Source: an uncultured Paraburkholderia sp.
Lineage (GTDB): Bacteria; Pseudomonadota; Gammaproteobacteria; Burkholderiales; Burkholderiaceae
Assembly: GCA_940747215.1 (NCBI GenBank)
Contig: CALNWS010000033.1
Location: 1-49,568, forward strand
Direction of reading: 5' to 3'
DNA length: 49,568 bases
Both the position numbers and the translations under genes were made by a program. Positions 11,479-21,467 of this stretch are shown here, piece by piece. The notes beneath the pieces are model-generated. The model saw only the letters and a program-made list of their open reading frames with translations. It made no database searches and was not told the origin of the DNA. Numbering within the stretch: position 1 is the stretch's first letter; each line of letters starts with the position of its first letter.

Positions 11479-11964
11479 CAGATGTTGTTCACAGTGAAAC
11501 GCGGGGTCGAATTCGATCGCTTGCGTAGCGACGCCAGACGGCTACTACACGGCAGCTTTTGACGAAAATTATCACGAATTCGGCCGGCCTCGAACGCGCG
11601 ATACGTATGCGCGTCCGGCCGGACGGGGGTTTGGCTATATGGGCAACGCCATCGGGCTGCCGGGATCCGGTCTTTCCTTCAGGCGGCTCGCATGCCGGTT
11701 GGAATATGTTTGTTCTATGCGATACCGCCTAATGTAGCGCCACGAGCGGCCAGCCTAGCCGCCTAGGCTTGGGCCATGAGGCCGGGGTCACCTGGTCTCT
11801 TGCGATCCGACTTGCCGGACCAGCCAGTCCGGCGCTTTTCTACTCGAACTGATTTTGCATCAAACCTTGCATGACAACAGGAACGCGCGCCAACCGGAAC
11901 GCGAGCGGCCGGCAAAGCCGGCCTGCGCACCTGACGGCGCGCCATGCGCCGTCGGATCACGCGA
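11479..11964. other. long hairpin-rich intergenic region between bamB and der
   Basis: I find no coding sequence. Three compact inverted repeats lie at its bamB end: 11814-11833 (GCCGGAC stem, 6-base loop), 11907-11923 (GGCCGGC stem, 3-base loop) and 11933-11953 (GACGGCGC stem, 5-base loop). The last begins 12 bases past the bamB stop and could end or stabilise the bamB transcript. None has a clear T run in the bamB direction. Confidence 0.5.
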
Positions 11965-13110
11965 TCAGCGCGGACGGAAACCGTACAGGTCGCCGTCGTG
12001 CGTCTGCACGACCAGCGTGTCGCCCGCGAGCACCGGCGCGACCGTGATCGGGCTGCCGTCGGTCTTCATGCGCGCGACCAGCGTGCCGTCCTCGTGCGAC
12101 AGGAAGTGCACGAAGCCCTGATAGTCGCCGAGCACTGCGGCGTGGCCAAGAATGAACGGCACGCCCAAATCACGGTTCTTGAGCGCGTCGTTCTTCCACA
12201 ACTGCGTGCCGTTCGTCGCGTCGAAAGCCGAGACCACCGACCAGTCGTCTGCAGCAACCACGGCGCGATCGTCCTGCGCGAGGCCGCTCGTGCTCGAGAA
12301 CGCATTTTCCCACAGCGCACGGCCCGAGTTTGCGTCGAAACAGCCAATCTGGCCCTGGAACGTCACTGCGCAGGTTTCCGAACCGACCAGCGTAGGCGGA
12401 CCCGTCACGTCGTTGATACGCTCGACTTCCGTCACGCCCTTTGGGTACGACACCGGCGTCTGCCAGTAGTTGTCGCCCGTTTGCAGGTTGATCGCGGCGA
12501 ACGCGCCACCCGGGAAGCCTGCCAGCACGGCGGCGTCGCCGGCGAACGTCATGCCCGACGACACGCGCAGGTTGAGCGGCACCGCGCGATTGCGAAAATT
12601 CCACTTCTGCTCGCCGGTTTGCGCGTTGAACGCGGTGATCTGACCGTCGACCGTGCGCACCACCACGAGGCCGTTGCCGACGAGCGGCGGCGAAATGATT
12701 TCGCCCGACGCCTTCGCGGTCCACAGCTGCTTGCCGTCCGCGCCCAGCACGTACACGTCGCCCTTCAGGCCGCCGACCGCGGTCAGCGTGCCGTCCGTGC
12801 CGACGCCTGCGGACAGGTCGTCATGCAGCTTGACGCGCCAGATGTCCTGACCGGTTTGCGCATTGATCTTCGCGACCGAACCGTTCGCGCCCGCCGCATA
12901 CACCGCGTCGCCGACCGCGACCGGCGAGAACAGGTAGCGCCTTGCCTTGCCCACGCTTGCCTTCCAAGCCTGCTGCACGTCGAGCACAGGTTTGAACTCG
13001 GTGAGCGGCGTCGGCGTGCGGCGCTCGTCTTTCGCGGATGAGCAAGCCGCCAGGGTGAAGACGGTCATCGTACAGGCAACGGGCACAGCGTAACGTTTCA
13101 GCAGATTCAT
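11965..13110 (-). CDS. bamB: outer-membrane assembly lipoprotein BamB
   Basis: BamB is the beta-propeller lipoprotein of the BAM complex that inserts outer-membrane beta-barrel proteins. A signal peptide (MNLLKRYAVPVACTMTVFTL) ends in the lipobox LAAC with Cys at about residue 23. PQQ-like propeller repeats follow (ANGSVAKINAQTGQDIW, FNAQTGEQKW, FDANSGRALW). From the ATG at 13110 the protein has 381 residues; an in-frame start five codons earlier (13125) is less likely. It is downstream of the YfgM-like gene, as in other proteobacteria. Confidence 0.96.
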   Translation of the reverse strand: MNLLKRYAVPVACTMTVFTLAACSSAKDERRTPTPLTEFKPVLDVQQAWKASVGKARRYLFSPVAVGDAVYAAGANGSVAKINAQTGQDIWRVKLHDDLSAGVGTDGTLTAVGGLKGDVYVLGADGKQLWTAKASGEIISPPLVGNGLVVVRTVDGQITAFNAQTGEQKWNFRNRAVPLNLRVSSGMTFAGDAAVLAGFPGGAFAAINLQTGDNYWQTPVSYPKGVTEVERINDVTGPPTLVGSETCAVTFQGQIGCFDANSGRALWENAFSSTSGLAQDDRAVVAADDWSVVSAFDATNGTQLWKNDALKNRDLGVPFILGHAAVLGDYQGFVHFLSHEDGTLVARMKTDGSPITVAPVLAGDTLVVQTHDGDLYGFRPR

Positions 13111-13219
13111 CGGTGGACGAAGCATTCAGGAAATGGATTTAAAGGAATACGGATTGCGCAATGAATGCGGTGTAGTGTGAGCCGCATTCACACGCTGCGT
13201 TCGGCGCTGGATCCGGCGT

Positions 13220-13849
13220 TTAACCGCCCAACGCGTCGAGCTTGAACTGGATCAACTGGCGCGCGGAGCTGTCGTTCTTCGACAGCGAGTCGAGCGCGAC
13301 CTTGTCGGCAGCGCGCGCATCGTCACGCTTGCCTTGCGCAGCGAGCAGATCGCCGCGGCCGTTCGCCACGAGACCCTTGAACGCGTCCGATTGCGGCTCG
13401 GCGAGCAACGCAAGACCTTGGTCGTAGGCTTTGTCGTCGAGCAGCAGCAAAGCGAGGCGCAACCTTGCGATCTGCTTGAACTCGTCGTCTTTCGCGTGAT
13501 CGATGGTCCACTGCAACTGCGCTTTCGCGTCGGCTTCGTCGCCTGCGGCATACAGCGCCTTCGCGGCGCTCAACGCGGTCATTTGCGCGTAAGCGGTGCC
13601 GCTGAACTTGTCTTCCATGTCGGCAGCGACGCGCGTGACCTTCGCCTTGTCGCCCGATGTGACGGCCTGCTGTACTTGGTCATACAGCACGGCAGCTTCC
13701 GCCGCCTGATGCCGCTGCCAGAAATTCCAGCCGTTCCAGCCGGCTGCGGCCACCAATGCCACCAGTACGATCCACGTGGTTGCATTGCCCCACTGGTTCC
13801 ACCATGCCTTCAGACTTTCAATCGATTCTTGTTCGTCGTGGTAACTCAT
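13220..13849 (-). CDS. YfgM-like membrane-anchored TPR protein
   Basis: A 209-residue protein of the YfgM / DUF2133 type, normally coded between hisS and bamB. It has a short cytoplasmic N-terminus, one membrane segment (about residues 24-45, TTWIVLVALVAAAGWNGWNF) and a periplasmic helical TPR-like domain rich in Ala, Asp and Lys. In E. coli YfgM associates with the SecYEG-PpiD chaperone system; that role is transferred by homology and position only. Length is normal and no lesion is seen. Confidence 0.9.
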   Translation of the reverse strand: MSYHDEQESIESLKAWWNQWGNATTWIVLVALVAAAGWNGWNFWQRHQAAEAAVLYDQVQQAVTSGDKAKVTRVAADMEDKFSGTAYAQMTALSAAKALYAAGDEADAKAQLQWTIDHAKDDEFKQIARLRLALLLLDDKAYDQGLALLAEPQSDAFKGLVANGRGDLLAAQGKRDDARAADKVALDSLSKNDSSARQLIQFKLDALGG

Positions 13850-13940
13850 TGCCCGGCGATTTCCTCATTCTTGCTACAGGTGCGTGTCGAGCCGAATTGC
13901 AAAGCGTGCTGTAAACCCCCTCGGCCCGACGACATCGCGA

Positions 13941-15281
13941 TCAATCGTCGCCGTCTTCGGCGGTTGCAACCATCGCATTGATTAGAAATTCGGTCAAGTC
14001 TTCAGCGGGCACGTTATGTTGCTCGCTTTTACCGCCGTTAGCATTTGTATCTCGCAGCGGTTTGACGCCGACCGTACCGTTCGCAATCTCGTCTTCGCCG
14101 AGCACGACGGCAAAGGCCGCGCCGCTCGCGTCCGCGCGTTTCATCTGCGACTTGAAGCTCGCCGTCTGACCGTCGGCGCTGCAATGCAAGATCACGTCGA
14201 GGCCGGTGTCGCGCAAACGCTCGGCGATGATGAACGCCTGCTCGCGCGCCGCCTCGCCCTGATAGACGATGTACACGTCGCAGCCTTCGTCTTCAGGAAC
14301 GAGATCGTCTTCTTTCAGCAATTCGAGGATACGTTCCACGCCCATCGCCCAGCCACACGCACCCGTGGGCTTGCCGCCGAGCTGTTCGATCAGCGGATCG
14401 TAACGGCCGCCCGCGGCCACCGTGCCCTGTGCGCCGAGCTTGTCGGTCACCCATTCGAACACGGTCAGATTGTAGTAATCGAGACCGCGCACGAGACGTG
14501 GGTTGATCGTGAACGGAATGTTGTTCGCCTTGAGAATGCGCTGCAGACCTTCGAAGTACGCGCGTGAGTCCTCGCCGAGAAAATCGATCAGCTTCGGTGC
14601 GTTCTGCGCGATGTCCTGCAGCGCCGGATTCTTCGTGTCGAGCACGCGCAGCGGGTTCGTGTAGAGACGGCGTTTCGCGTCTTCGTCGAGCATGTCCATG
14701 TGCTTTTCGAGGTACGCGATCAGTTCGACGCGATGCGCCGCGCGCTCTTCCGACAGACCCAGCGAGTTGATTTCGAGCTTGATGCCCATGAGACCGAGGT
14801 CGTCCCACAGACGCTGGCACATCATGATGATTTCCGCGTCCGCGTCCGGACCGGCGAAACCGAGCGCCTCGACGCCGACCTGGTGGAACTGGCGATAGCG
14901 GCCGCGCTGCGGACGCTCGTGACGAAACATCGGACCGATGTACCACAGGCGCTTCGGACCGTCGTACAACATGTTGTGCTCGATCGCGGCACGCACGACG
15001 GCGGCCGTGTTTTCCGGACGCATCGTGAGGTTCTCGCCGTTCAACGCGTCGGTGAAGCTGTACATCTCTTTCTCGACGATGTCGGTCACTTCGCCGATAC
15101 CGCGCTTGAACAAATGCGTATGTTCGATGATCGGCGTGCGAATGTTCTGGTATCCGTACGAACGCAGCATCGACTTGACGGTCGTTTCGAAAAACTCCCA
15201 CAGCCCGGCTTCCTGCGGAAGGATGTCGTTCATACCCTTCACGCCGGACAGCTTTTCGAGCTTTTTCTTCTGTTCAGTCAT
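13941..15281 (-). CDS. hisS: histidyl-tRNA synthetase
   Basis: Class II synthetase that charges tRNA-His. From the ATG at 15281 ([19 protein letters not shown]) it has 446 residues; the longer open frame to 15335 adds an unlikely leader. Motif 2 ([20 protein letters not shown]), the histidine A loop ([15 protein letters not shown]) and motif 3 ([16 protein letters not shown]) are all present, followed by the anticodon-binding domain. The gene sits between ispG and the YfgM-like gene. Confidence 0.97.
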   Translation of the reverse strand: MTEQKKKLEKLSGVKGMNDILPQEAGLWEFFETTVKSMLRSYGYQNIRTPIIEHTHLFKRGIGEVTDIVEKEMYSFTDALNGENLTMRPENTAAVVRAAIEHNMLYDGPKRLWYIGPMFRHERPQRGRYRQFHQVGVEALGFAGPDADAEIIMMCQRLWDDLGLMGIKLEINSLGLSEERAAHRVELIAYLEKHMDMLDEDAKRRLYTNPLRVLDTKNPALQDIAQNAPKLIDFLGEDSRAYFEGLQRILKANNIPFTINPRLVRGLDYYNLTVFEWVTDKLGAQGTVAAGGRYDPLIEQLGGKPTGACGWAMGVERILELLKEDDLVPEDEGCDVYIVYQGEAAREQAFIIAERLRDTGLDVILHCSADGQTASFKSQMKRADASGAAFAVVLGEDEIANGTVGVKPLRDTNANGGKSEQHNVPAEDLTEFLINAMVATAEDGDD

Positions 15282-15301
15282 CTGTATTCGGGAGCCGATA
15301 T

Positions 15302-16618
15302 TTAGATTGCGACCGGGGCGCGGCCATACGTGCACTCGACGTAGTCGCTCACGATTTGCTGGAATTTCTGCGCGATGTTGTCGCCGCGCAGCGTCTTGAC
15401 CTTCTCGCCGTCGATGAAAACAGGCGCCGCCGGATTTTCACCCGAACCCGGCAAGCTGATGCCGATGTTCGCCTGCTTCGATTCGCCAGGGCCGTTCACG
15501 ATGCAGCCCATGACCGCGACGTGCATTTTCTCGACGCCAAGATACTGATCGCGCCACACCGGCATCTGCGTGCGCAGATACGTCTGGATTTGCGAGGCCA
15601 TTTCCTGGAAAAGCGTGCTGGTGGTACGGCCACAACCCGGACACGCGATGACCATTGGCGTGAACGAGCGCAGACCCATGGTCTGCAGGATTTCCTGGCC
15701 GACGATCACTTCGCCGGTACGCGACGCGCCGGGGTCCGGCGTGAGCGAGATACGGATCGTGTCGCCGATACCCTGTTGCAGCAGCACGGACAACGCCGCC
15801 GTGGACGCGACGATGCCTTTCGAACCCATGCCGGCCTCGGTCAGGCCTAGGTGCAGCGCGAAGTCGCAACGTTGCGCGAGTTCGCGGTAGACAGCGATCA
15901 GGTCCTGAATGCCGCTCACCTTGCACGAGAGAATGATCTTGTTGCGCGCGAGGCCGAGTTCCACGGCGCGTTCGGCCGAACCGATCGCCGACTGGATCAG
16001 CGCTTCGTACATCACGCTTTGCGCTTCCCATGGCGTGGAGCGCGCGGCGTTCTCGTCCATCATCTTCGCGAGCAGGTCCTGATCCAGGCTACCCCAGTTC
16101 ACGCCGATACGCACCGGCTTGTCGTACTTCGCCGCCGCTTCGATCATTTGCGCGAACTGCGTGTCGCGCTTCGCGCCGTGACCGACGTTGCCCGGATTGA
16201 TCCGGTACTTCGACAGCGATTCCGCACACGCGGGATAGTCGCGCAGCAGCAGGTGGCCGTTGTAATGGAAGTCGCCGACAAGCGGCACGGAAACGCCCAT
16301 GCGATCGAGTTGCTCGCGCACGGCGGGAACGGCCGCGGCCGCTTCCGGCGTGTTCACCGTGATACGCACCAGTTCCGAACCGGCTTGCGCCAGTTCCTTG
16401 ATCTGGATAGCGGTGCCGATGGCGTCCGCGGTATCCGTGTTGGTCATGGACTGGACGCGCACCGGCGCATCGCCGCCGATGGTAACCAACTGGCCGCCCC
16501 AGCGGACGTCCACCGCATGCGACTTGCGCCGCGGAGCGTAGCCGCCGAACACCGGTTCGGTCGAAACGATTTTGCTACTGGATTGGGATTGAGCTTCGGA
16601 TTGCATCGAAAAACCCAT
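15302..16618 (-). CDS. ispG: 4-hydroxy-3-methylbut-2-enyl diphosphate synthase (flavodoxin)
   Basis: IspG (GcpE) converts MEcPP to HMBPP in the MEP isoprenoid pathway using a 4Fe-4S cluster. Cluster cysteines are visible in [12 protein letters not shown] and [10 protein letters not shown]. At 438 residues it is the longer betaproteobacterial form. Either ATG at 16618 or ATG at 16606 (MQSEAQSQ) could start it; the second matches the usual N-terminus better. The rodZ reading frame runs 44 bases into this gene, which probably reflects damage to rodZ and not a natural overlap. Confidence 0.96.
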   Translation of the reverse strand: MGFSMQSEAQSQSSSKIVSTEPVFGGYAPRRKSHAVDVRWGGQLVTIGGDAPVRVQSMTNTDTADAIGTAIQIKELAQAGSELVRITVNTPEAAAAVPAVREQLDRMGVSVPLVGDFHYNGHLLLRDYPACAESLSKYRINPGNVGHGAKRDTQFAQMIEAAAKYDKPVRIGVNWGSLDQDLLAKMMDENAARSTPWEAQSVMYEALIQSAIGSAERAVELGLARNKIILSCKVSGIQDLIAVYRELAQRCDFALHLGLTEAGMGSKGIVASTAALSVLLQQGIGDTIRISLTPDPGASRTGEVIVGQEILQTMGLRSFTPMVIACPGCGRTTSTLFQEMASQIQTYLRTQMPVWRDQYLGVEKMHVAVMGCIVNGPGESKQANIGISLPGSGENPAAPVFIDGEKVKTLRGDNIAQKFQQIVSDYVECTYGRAPVAI

Positions 16619-17546
16619 TTACGCCGCACGCGCTACAGAAAAAACGCAGCGCCTGAATTGAAAAAGCGCCGCGGACCGGTTGACCGTCCAGCGTCAACGT
16701 TTCGAGACACGCTTTATTGCCAACCGTAATCCTGAAAGGCGCCGCTGCCGGTTGCGAGCCCGCTTTTGGCGCGGCCGCCATCGTGGTGGTAACAGCCGGC
16801 GACGACGATGCGCCCCTAGGCATCGGAGTCGGCATCGGGACAGCCGATGCGGGATTGGCCGCTGCCGCCTGTGTCTGCGGTGCCGATGCCGCGTTATCCG
16901 CATTGTCCGTTGCGGCGCCCGCCGCTTCCGAACCGCCCGACTGGCCCTGCGCCACCGCGCCCGACGTACCGGTTGCGCCGCTCGTGGAACCGTTCGCGCT
17001 TGCCTTCAGGCGCGCGAGCCATGCCGACAAGTCACCGCCGTTGGTGTGCCACATGCCGAGCGCAATGATCACGACGATCACCGCCGCGACGCCCCACAGC
17101 CACGAACGGCTCTTCTGCTGACCGCCGCCAAGCGACAGCGAAACCTTACCGCGCGGCAAATCGCGACCCGACGATGCGGGCAACGACAGATCTGGTGCCG
17201 GCACGCCCTTCTCGCGGCGCAATGCCTGCGTAAAAGGCACCGGATCGACGCCGAGCATCTTCGCGTAGCTGCGCACCACACCCAGGGCAAACGTCGTGTC
17301 CGGCAGATGACTGATGTCGCCCGACTCGAGCGCACGCAGCTTGATAGCCGAAACCTTCAGCCGGGCCGAGACATCTTCGATCGACCAGCCCTTTGATTCA
17401 CGCAATTGGGCTAAGCGCGCGCCGACTGCCGCCAACGAGTCTAGGTTCTGCTGCACGACGGGCTGCATGGCCGCCCGGCCGACCGACGCCGGATGGTTCT
17501 CGTTCGTGTCTGTGTCCTGCGGCTGCGGGTGCTGCGGCTCACTCAT
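16575..17546 (-). CDS. RodZ-like helix-turn-helix membrane protein with altered C-terminus
   Basis: A 323-residue RodZ-type protein, normally a bitopic partner of MreB in rod-shape maintenance. The Cro/C1-type HTH (about residues 36-105, [18 protein letters not shown]) and membrane segment (about 146-166, [19 protein letters not shown]) are intact, followed by a long Ala/Ser/Gly/Pro-rich linker. The periplasmic DUF4115 domain looks damaged: only its late block [20 protein letters not shown] is clear, the preceding beta-strand part is missing, and the last ~35 residues do not resemble the family and overlap ispG. A stop in another frame near 16634 may be the ancestral end. The start codon is duplicated (see the repeat entry). 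The cytoplasmic part could still work. Confidence 0.75.
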   Translation of the reverse strand: MSEPQHPQPQDTDTNENHPASVGRAAMQPVVQQNLDSLAAVGARLAQLRESKGWSIEDVSARLKVSAIKLRALESGDISHLPDTTFALGVVRSYAKMLGVDPVPFTQALRREKGVPAPDLSLPASSGRDLPRGKVSLSLGGGQQKSRSWLWGVAAVIVVIIALGMWHTNGGDLSAWLARLKASANGSTSGATGTSGAVAQGQSGGSEAAGAATDNADNAASAPQTQAAAANPASAVPMPTPMPRGASSSPAVTTTMAAAPKAGSQPAAAPFRITVGNKACLETLTLDGQPVRGAFSIQALRFFCSACGVNGFFDAIRSSIPIQ

Positions 17547-17573
17547 CCCAAATCCTCACTCATCCCAAATCCT
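17538..17573. repeat. 17-bp tandem duplication covering the rodZ start codon
   Basis: ACTCATCCCAAATCCT occurs at 17541-17556 and again at 17558-17573. On the coding strand both copies carry GGATTTGGG and ATGAGTGAG-type starts, so an upstream mini-frame of six codons (MSEDLG) begins at 17563 and its TGA overlaps the rodZ ATG at 17546. Confidence 0.93.
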
Positions 17574-17760
17574 TTCGCGTCGATTCTTTTTTCACTCGTG
17601 CAATCCGGACGGGCAATGCCTCACGTCAGAATCGCAAACCTTTATAACAAAATGCGCGGCCTTGTGTGCCGCTTCCGATCGCTTCTGCAAACTTTCTTTC
17701 AATCGCCGCCGGCGCGTCTTGCCGCGCCTTGCCCGCTTTACACCGGACACCGGCGCCTCG

Positions 17761-18936
17761 TCATGCTGGACGCTTACACGGCGGATTCACGGCGCGAACC
17801 TCGATCACCTTCGCCGCCTTCCCGGTGCGCTCAGCAAGGCGCGTGCGGTCTTTCACCGCACCGGCCAGTTGACCGCAGGCAGCGTCGATATCATCGCCGC
17901 GAGTTTTACGCACGGTAGTGACGACGCCCGCGTCCATCAGTACCTGCGCGAACCGCTTGATCTGTTCATTCCTCGAGCGGATAAGACCCGACTCGGGGAA
18001 CGGATTAAACGGGATCAGATTGAATTTACACGGCACGTCGCGCGTAAGCGCCAACAGTTCGCGCGCTTGCGCTTCGCTGTCGTTCACGCCGTCGAGCATG
18101 CAATATTCAAATGTAATGAAATCGCGCGGCGCGACCTTGAGATAGCGTTGACATACCGCCATCAGTTCGCGCAACGGATACTTCTTGTTCAGCGGCACCA
18201 GCATGTCGCGCAGCGGATCGCTCGCTGCATGCAGCGAGACAGCCAGCGCGACAGGCAGATCGGCGCCGAGGCGATCCATCATGGGCACCACGCCCGACGT
18301 GGACAGCGTCACGCGCCGGCGCGACAGGCCGTAAGCGTTGTCGTCGAGCATGAGGCGCATGGCGGGAACGACCGCGTCGTAATTGAGCAGCGGCTCGCCC
18401 ATGCCCATCATCACGACGTTCGTGACGACGCGTTCACCCTTGCCGTCGCCGCCCATGGCGCGACCGCTGTCGATACCGCGCGCCGCGCGCAGCGCAAACT
18501 CGGCCATGCGCAACTGGCCGATGATTTCGCCGGTGGTGAGATTGCGGGAGAAGCCCTGTTTGCCGGTGAAACAGAAACAGCAGCTGACCGCACATCCGGC
18601 CTGAGACGACACGCACAACGTGCCACGCATTCCCTCGGGTATAAATACGGTTTCGACTGCGTTACTGTTGCCGACGTCGATCAGCCACTTGCGTGTGCCG
18701 TCGGTGGAAATATGGTCGCTGGCAATGCCGGGCATCGCGATCGAAGCGTGCCCTTTCAGCTTTTCGCGCAACGACTTCGCGAGATCGGTCATACCGTCGA
18801 AGTCGGCAGCGTTGTACTGGTGGATCCAGCGCTGCAATTGCTTGGCGCGAAACGGTTTTTCACCCAGGCTGTCGCAATAGGCGACGAACCCTTGGGCGTC
18901 GAGGTCGAGAAGGTTGACGGTGGGACTGCTCGTCAT
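17761..18936 (-). CDS. rlmN: dual-specificity 23S rRNA/tRNA adenine-C2 methyltransferase
   Basis: Radical-SAM enzyme that methylates C2 of A2503 in 23S rRNA and A37 in some tRNAs. The cluster-binding motif [17 protein letters not shown] (seen as [14 protein letters not shown]) lies near residue 115, followed by [10 protein letters not shown] and the late methyl-accepting cysteine region DIDAACGQL. Starting at 18936 (ATG after AGGA) gives 391 residues; an in-frame ATG sits five codons earlier. About eight residues after KVIEVRAV appear to be an added tail, so the original stop may have been lost by a small change. The catalytic core is intact. Confidence 0.95.
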   Translation of the reverse strand: MTSSPTVNLLDLDAQGFVAYCDSLGEKPFRAKQLQRWIHQYNAADFDGMTDLAKSLREKLKGHASIAMPGIASDHISTDGTRKWLIDVGNSNAVETVFIPEGMRGTLCVSSQAGCAVSCCFCFTGKQGFSRNLTTGEIIGQLRMAEFALRAARGIDSGRAMGGDGKGERVVTNVVMMGMGEPLLNYDAVVPAMRLMLDDNAYGLSRRRVTLSTSGVVPMMDRLGADLPVALAVSLHAASDPLRDMLVPLNKKYPLRELMAVCQRYLKVAPRDFITFEYCMLDGVNDSEAQARELLALTRDVPCKFNLIPFNPFPESGLIRSRNEQIKRFAQVLMDAGVVTTVRKTRGDDIDAACGQLAGAVKDRTRLAERTGKAAKVIEVRAVNPPCKRPA

Positions 18937-19121
18937 ATCGAATCCTGCCATTTCAGTGCGAGGCTGCGTTCATGTAACAAGCTGCATGAACGCAATGCCG
19001 TTCGCGCCCATTCCTACTGTTTTTACCTTACTACACTACTTTTGCCGGACGATTCGTGCAATTCATGAAACCGGCTACACGAACCGCGCGGCGTAGGCCT
19101 TGATCAGGCACTAACGAACTA

Positions 19122-19547
19122 TTAACGCGAGTAAACGTTCATTTCCGGGAAGAAGAACGCGATTTCGACTGCAGCCGTTTCAGCCGCGTCCGAACCGTGC
19201 ACTGCGTTTGCGTCGATGCTGTCGGCGAAATCGGCGCGAATCGTGCCCTTGTCAGCCTTCTTCGGATCCGTTGCACCCATCAGGTCACGGTGCTTCAGGA
19301 TGGCGTTTTCGCCTTCGAGAGCCTGAACGACCACTGGGCCCGAAATCATGAATTCGACCAGATCCTTGAAGAACGGGCGCGCAGCGTGCACTGCGTAGAA
19401 CTTCTCTGCGTCGGTGCGCGACAGTTGAACCATGCGCGAAGCCACGATCTTCAGGCCAGCGTTTTCGAAACGGCTGTAGATCTGGCCGATCACGTTCTTG
19501 GCCACTGCGTCCGGCTTGATAATCGACAGGGTGCGTTCGATCGCCAT
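19122..19547 (-). CDS. ndk: nucleoside diphosphate kinase
   Basis: Transfers the gamma phosphate of ATP to nucleoside diphosphates through a phosphohistidine. The 141-residue protein starts [20 protein letters not shown] and carries the active-site histidine in [12 protein letters not shown] (about residue 117). Length and sequence are normal. A GGAG ribosome binding site precedes the ATG. It lies upstream of rlmN on the same strand. Confidence 0.98.
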   Translation of the reverse strand: MAIERTLSIIKPDAVAKNVIGQIYSRFENAGLKIVASRMVQLSRTDAEKFYAVHAARPFFKDLVEFMISGPVVVQALEGENAILKHRDLMGATDPKKADKGTIRADFADSIDANAVHGSDAAETAAVEIAFFFPEMNVYSR

Positions 19548-19588
19548 AAAAACTCCAAAAAATTAAGAGGTTACAGATTCAGATTAAT

Positions 19589-19618
19589 TTGTTGTTATAG
19601 CATGTTCCCGTGTATAAT
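19589..19618 (+). promoter_or_regulatory. candidate sigma-70 promoter in the ndk-BI-1 intergenic region
   Basis: TTGTTG (19589-19594), an 18-base spacer and a consensus TATAAT (19613-19618) point rightward toward the BI-1 family gene, whose ATG is about 220 bases further on. The long leader contains a small stem (ACACCA...TGGTGT, about 19648-19665). No experiment is available from sequence alone. Confidence 0.4.
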
Positions 19619-19839
19619 TGCGATTGAACCATTACAGCATTAAAAAACACCAAGCAACTGTGGTGTCTGAATCCTGGTAGCGTGGGTGTCACGACCATGT
19701 TTTTAACATTTTCGGCACATTGAAACTCCACGCTCGCGCATCAATCTTGGGGTTGGACACACTGCACGCACCGCGGCACATGCCCGCCGGCGCGGCATTA
19801 CCACCACGCAACACCACGCTTCTGACGTAATAAGAGACC

Positions 19840-20538
19840 ATGAACGATCATCCGTATAGCTTTGGCCGCACTGGCGCAGTCAGCACGATCGAAACGCGCA
19901 ACCGTGTGCTACGGAACACCTACTGGCTGCTTGCGTTGTCGATGATCTCGATGGTGCTCGGCGCGTATGTGGGCCTCGTAACCGGCTTCTCTCTGTTTGC
20001 GGCCACGAGTCCGGCCATGAGCATGCTGGCGTTCTTCGCGATCGCCTTCGGCTTCATGTTCCCGATCCAGAAAACCAAGGACAGCGCTGCCGGCTTGTTC
20101 GTGCTGCTCGGCTTCACGTTCTTCATGGGCTTGATGCTGTCGCACATCCTGAGCTTCATGCTCGGTTTTTCGAATGGCCCGTCGCTGATCATGCTCGCCT
20201 TTGGTGGCACTGGTGTGATCTTCGTGTCCATGGCCACCATCGCCACGATCAGCAAGCGCGACTTTTCGGGCCTCGACAAGTGGCTCTTCATGGGCGTGAT
20301 CGTGCTGCTGCTGGCTTCGGTCGCGAACGTGTTCCTGCATCTGCCGGCACTCATGCTCACGGCGTCGGTCATGGCCATTGTGATTTTCTCGGCCTACATG
20401 CTGTTCGACGTGCAGCGTGTCGTGAACGGCGGTGAAACGAACTACATCACCGCTACGCTTGCGATCTATCTGGACCTGTACAACGTCTTCGTCAACCTGC
20501 TCGCGCTGTTGGGCATTTTCGGCGGCAACCGCAACTAA
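19840..20538 (+). CDS. Bax inhibitor-1/YccA family membrane protein
   Basis: A 232-residue integral membrane protein with seven hydrophobic segments and a short soluble N-terminus (MNDHPYSFGRTGAVSTIETR). It ends with the acidic-containing last segments typical of the family (NYITATLAIYLDLYNVFVNLL). Bacterial members include YccA, an FtsH modulator in E. coli, and calcium-leak proteins such as YetJ; which of these roles applies cannot be told here. It is divergent from ndk and followed by a terminator. Confidence 0.92.
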   Translation: MNDHPYSFGRTGAVSTIETRNRVLRNTYWLLALSMISMVLGAYVGLVTGFSLFAATSPAMSMLAFFAIAFGFMFPIQKTKDSAAGLFVLLGFTFFMGLMLSHILSFMLGFSNGPSLIMLAFGGTGVIFVSMATIATISKRDFSGLDKWLFMGVIVLLLASVANVFLHLPALMLTASVMAIVIFSAYMLFDVQRVVNGGETNYITATLAIYLDLYNVFVNLLALLGIFGGNRN

Positions 20539-20621
20539 GCGCAACCAATCGCACCCGAGTGTGGTCCGCGGCGTTCAACGCGTCGCGGCGTCATCGGCTA
20601 GAAACGAGAGTCGCAAAGTAG

Positions 20622-20657
20622 AAAGCCCATAACGGGAAATCATTATGGGCTTTTTTT
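20622..20657 (+). terminator. intrinsic terminator after the BI-1 family gene
   Basis: AAAGCCCATAA (20622-20632) pairs with TTATGGGCTTT (20643-20653) around a 10-base loop, followed by a run of seven Ts. It lies about 80 bases past the stop codon. Confidence 0.92.
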
Positions 20658-20672
20658 CATACACGCGCCGGC

Positions 20673-21455
20673 CTAAAAACTCAGCCACGCAAATCCTTCA
20701 TCCTGCGATGCCACCACGACTTCGGTCGGCACCGCGCCCCAGCACGCCGGCCATTGCCGCCTGCGCCAGTTCCGGCAGATTATTCTGCTGACTCAAATGC
20801 GCCGCCACGAGATGCCGCAGCTGCGAACGGTCGAGCGACGCGAGAATGTGTGCCGCCGCCTCGTTGTTCAGGTGCCCGTGATTGCCGCCGATCGCGCCTT
20901 CAGCGATTGTGGATGCCGGCTGCCCGCCAGCATGCTCACGTCGTGATTGCACTCGAGCACCAGCGCGTCGCACCCGCTCAGAACCGAGCTGATATGCGGC
21001 GTCGGACGTACCGACGTCGGTCAACACGCCCCAGCCGGCTCGCGCGCCATTCGACAGCACTTATTGCAGCGGCTCGCGGGCGTCGTGGGCACAGTATATA
21101 AAGGTAGGACGCTGAGGTCGCCGATCGCCACCGCTTCGTCGCCCCACAAAACCTGCAGGTCGACACATCGGCCTCGTCGGCGCCCACGGCGCGCGCCGTG
21201 CCCCAGCTCATGTATAGCGGAATCGACCACTTGCGCGCGAGCGTCAGTGCACTGCTGATGCGCTCGCTGTGCTCATGCGTAATCAGAATCGCGCGAGACC
21301 TTCGACGCTCGCGCCGAGCCGCCCAAACCGCCGCTCGACTTCCTTCGCCGAGAAACCGCAGTCGAGCAACACGCGCGCGTGGCGGTCACGTCGCTCTGGG
21401 CTTCCACCAGCAGCGCGTTGCCTTCGCTGCCGCTCCCAAGACTGGCGAACCTCAC
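20673..21455 (-). pseudogene. MBL-fold metallo-hydrolase, multiply frameshifted
   Basis: Remnant of a metallo-beta-lactamase-fold hydrolase of the YycJ/WalJ kind that follows bamC in Burkholderia. The start at 21455 gives MRFASLGSGSEGNALLVEAQ; other recognisable pieces are MSWGTARAVGADEADVS (from 21211), GGNHGHLNNEAAAHILASL and HLVAAHLSQQNNLPELAQAA (in the frame open from 21060 to 20698), and the C-terminal VASQDEGFAWLS ending at TAG 20673-20675. These fragments lie in different frames, so at least three or four indels separate them. The HxHxDH metal site is no longer readable in one frame. The gene is almost certainly non-functional. Confidence 0.9.
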
Positions 21456-21467
21456 GGTCCGCCTAGT

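Noticed and set aside
11814..11833. GCCGGAC stem followed by GCTTTTC as a plus-strand terminator
   Set aside because: No plus-strand gene lies upstream to terminate, and the T run is short.
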